DNA from: Cellulomonas sp. | GTDB taxonomy: Bacteria > Actinomycetota > Actinomycetes > Actinomycetales > Cellulomonadaceae | Reading direction: 5' to 3' | Length of the DNA stretch: 7,036 bases | NCBI GenBank assembly: GCA_027451305.1 | Contig: DAIDJQ010000138.1 | Coordinates: 1-7,036, forward strand | Shown here: positions 5,376-7,036 of the stretch, piece by piece | How positions within the stretch are numbered: the first letter of the stretch is position 1 | Layout of the letters: each line of letters starts with the position of its first letter | Program-made: the position numbers and the translations under genes | The notes under the pieces: generated by a model | Told to the model about the DNA's origin: nothing | The model's database searches: none | What the model saw: the letters and a program-made list of their open reading frames with translations, nothing else

Positions 5376-6569
5376 ATGCGGCTGCTGCACACCTCCGACT
5401 GGCACCTGGGCCGCACCCTGCACGGTGTCGACCTGCTGGATCACCAGGCGGCCGCCCTCGACCACCTGGTGGACGTGGTGCGGGCCGAGCGGGTGGACGC
5501 GCTGCTCGTCGCGGGCGACGTGTACGACCGTGCGATCCCGCCGGTGGAGGCCGTCACGCTGCTGTCGGAGGCGCTGGCCCGGCTGTCGGAGCTGACCACG
5601 GTGGTGCTGACGTCGGGCAACCACGACTCGGCGACCAGGCTGGGGTTCGGCGCCGCGCTGATGCGCGAGCGGGTGCGGCTGCGCACCCGCGTGGCCACGC
5701 TCGCCGAGCCGGTCGAGGTGGGCGGCGGCCTCGTGTACGGGTTGCCGTACCTGGACCCGGACCTGACCCGCGGTGACCTGGCGGAGCCGGACGGCGGGGC
5801 CGGCGGGGCGCCGGTGCTGCCGGCGCGGTCGCACGAGGCGGTGATCAGCGCGGCGATGCGTCGGGTGCGGGCGGACCTGGCGGTGCGGCGGGCCGGTGCG
5901 CCTCGGTCGGGCGGGGCAGGTCGGCGGGCCGTGGTGATGGCGCACGCGTTCGTCGTCGGCGGCATGCCGAGCGAGTCGGAGCGGGACATCCGGGTGGGCG
6001 GCGTGGACCAGGTGCCGGCCGGCGTGTTCGCCGGGGTGGACTACGTGGCGCTGGGGCACCTGCACGGTCCGCAGGGGCTCTCCGGCGTGGACGGGACGAC
6101 GCTGCGGTACTCGGGGTCGCCGCTGGCCTACTCGTTCTCCGAGCAGCACCACACCAAGTCTTCCGTGCTGGTGGACCTGTCCGGACCGGAGGCGGTGACC
6201 GAGCTGGTGCCGGCACCCGTGCCGCGTCGCCTCGCGGACGTCACCGGGACGCTGGACCAGCTCCTCGGCGCGGCCGGCGAGCCGCACGTGGACGAGTGGG
6301 TGCGCGTCACCGTGACGGACGAGGTGCGGCCCACCGAGCTGTTCCGGCGGGTGCGCGAGCGGTTCCCGCACGCGCTGGTGGTGCAGCACGTGCCGGCCGA
6401 GGGGGCCGCGCGCTCCGGGCGCTCCCAGGTGGTGACCGCCGCCGCCGACCCGTTGGAGGTGGTCGACGCCTTCGTGCGCCGCGTCACCGGCGCCGGTCCC
6501 ACCGCCGCCGAGTCGCTGCTGCTGCGCCGGGCCTACGAGGACGTGGCCGACGTGGAGCGGAGCGCCTGA
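5376..6569 (+). CDS. sbcD: Exonuclease subunit SbcD (Mre11-like nuclease)
   Basis: The 397-residue nuclease subunit of the SbcCD complex: a Mn-dependent double-strand exonuclease and hairpin endonuclease that processes palindromes and blocked DNA ends, the bacterial counterpart of Mre11. Calcineurin-like phosphoesterase motifs are all present: SDWHLG with D8 and H10; GDVYD (47-51); GNHD (81-84); MAH with H190; and GHLH (227-230). After these comes the SbcD-typical segment RYSGSPLAYSFSE (244-256), then the capping domain (about 270-370) that contacts SbcC and DNA. The length is within the usual 380-420. A glycine/alanine-rich stretch (about 138-152) and an arginine-rich one (about 162-184) lengthen the loop between GNHD and the MAH motif. 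The start ATG lacks a ribosome binding site and is probably leaderless. The stop overlaps the sbcC start as TGATG, indicating translational coupling in one operon. The identity is very secure. Confidence 0.97.
   Translation: MRLLHTSDWHLGRTLHGVDLLDHQAAALDHLVDVVRAERVDALLVAGDVYDRAIPPVEAVTLLSEALARLSELTTVVLTSGNHDSATRLGFGAALMRERVRLRTRVATLAEPVEVGGGLVYGLPYLDPDLTRGDLAEPDGGAGGAPVLPARSHEAVISAAMRRVRADLAVRRAGAPRSGGAGRRAVVMAHAFVVGGMPSESERDIRVGGVDQVPAGVFAGVDYVALGHLHGPQGLSGVDGTTLRYSGSPLAYSFSEQHHTKSSVLVDLSGPEAVTELVPAPVPRRLADVTGTLDQLLGAAGEPHVDEWVRVTVTDEVRPTELFRRVRERFPHALVVQHVPAEGAARSGRSQVVTAAADPLEVVDAFVRRVTGAGPTAAESLLLRRAYEDVADVERSA
6559..6562 (+). promoter_or_regulatory. Ribosome binding site of sbcC inside sbcD
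   Basis: GGAG six bases before the sbcC ATG at 6569, lying within the last codons of sbcD. It supports this start along with the TGATG overlap. Confidence 0.5.
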
Positions 6570-7036
6570 TGCACCTGCGACGCCTCACCCTGCAGGCCAT
6601 CGGACCGTTCGCCGGACGGCACGTCATCGACCTGGCCGAGCTCGGCGCGTCGGGGCTGTTCCTGCTCGAGGGGCCGACGGGTGCGGGCAAGTCCACGCTG
6701 ATCGACGCGATCGTGTTCGCCCTGTACGGCAAGGTCGCGTCCGACGAGGCGTCCGACGACCGGCTGCGCTCCGCGCACACCGCGCCCGACGTCGAGAGCG
6801 TGGTCGACCTCGTGTTCGAGGTGCCGTCCGGGGTGTTCCGCGTGCGGCGGACCCCGCAGTACGAGCGGGCCAAGCGCCGTGGCGAGGGCACCACGACGCA
6901 GCAGGCCGGCGCCAAGCTGTGGCGGCTGCCGGCGGACGTGCCGTCCGCCGCGACCGACGACGAGCTGGACGCGCTCGGCACGCCGCTGGCCAGCCGCCTG
7001 GACGAGGTGGGCGGCGAGGTGCAGCGGGCGATCGGG
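6569..7036 (+). CDS. sbcC: Exonuclease subunit SbcC (Rad50-like ATPase), N-terminal part only
   Basis: The first 156 codons of the SMC/Rad50-like ATPase that partners SbcD. It clamps DNA and uses ATP to control the nuclease. The N-terminus MHLRRLTLQAIGPFAG (1-16) is the typical first strand pair. The Walker A motif GPTGAGKS is at 35-42, followed by TLIDAIVFALYGKV. The segment FRVRRTPQYERAKRRGEG (about 90-107), followed by a threonine-rich stretch and AKLWRL, is the SbcC/Rad50 lobe I pattern. The frame is open to the right edge. The coiled coil, zinc hook, signature motif and Walker B lie beyond the window (the family is usually about 1000 residues). It overlaps sbcD by one base. Confidence 0.96.
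   Translation, partial: MHLRRLTLQAIGPFAGRHVIDLAELGASGLFLLEGPTGAGKSTLIDAIVFALYGKVASDEASDDRLRSAHTAPDVESVVDLVFEVPSGVFRVRRTPQYERAKRRGEGTTTQQAGAKLWRLPADVPSAATDDELDALGTPLASRLDEVGGEVQRAIG

Noticed and set aside
4887..6389. Open frame of 500 codons on the minus strand, antisense to the STAS gene and sbcD
   Set aside because: It is a mirror frame of the two recognised genes, with His/Arg/Pro-rich composition and no domain; its position and length are explained by codon bias.
1..7036. A mobile element, defence island, CRISPR array or new multi-gene system
   Set aside because: No transposase, integrase, toxin-antitoxin, CRISPR repeats or defence domains were seen. The gene content is housekeeping and base composition looks uniform.

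Overview
The window is very GC-rich chromosomal DNA with GTG starts, third-position G/C bias and TANNNT-type -10 boxes. This points to a high-GC actinobacterium; protein style (Ala/Gly/Arg-rich, with low-complexity inserts) fits the Cellulomonas-like Micrococcales, but the genus is an inference. There is no mobile element, CRISPR array, tRNA or rRNA. All five genes belong to known families.

Layout: (1) Positions 1-4164, minus strand: an HrpA-type DEAH-box RNA helicase. It starts with GTG at 4164 and runs off the left edge with its C-terminus missing. Its core matches enterobacterial HrpA closely, but it carries an octapeptide-repeat N-terminal tail and several low-complexity inserts at domain boundaries. 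(2) A divergent gap of about 55 bp, then a YbaK/EbsC-type aminoacyl-tRNA deacylase (4220-4705, plus), probably leaderless. (3) A 251-bp intergenic stretch rich in inverted repeats: an 11-bp stem at the end of the ybaK-like gene, an ECF-sigma-like GGAAC-N18-GTT promoter candidate, an 8-bp hairpin, a 15-bp palindrome and a TANNNT box. (4) A small STAS-domain anti-sigma-factor antagonist (4957-5307, plus) with the DSSG phosphorylation motif and no kinase or phosphatase gene beside it in the window. (5) sbcD (5376-6569, plus), probably leaderless, overlapping by one base (TGATG) the start of sbcC (6569 to the right edge, partial).

Together: HrpA and the deacylase are translation/RNA-quality functions read from a shared divergent promoter region. 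SbcD and SbcC form the Mre11-Rad50-like nuclease that opens hairpin and blocked DNA ends. The STAS protein is a regulatory partner-switch component whose promoter region looks stress-sigma controlled. I did not find a convincing undescribed system. The points most worth a second look are the structured, possibly ECF-controlled STAS leader, the two matching leaderless start sites, and the unusual inserts in HrpA.
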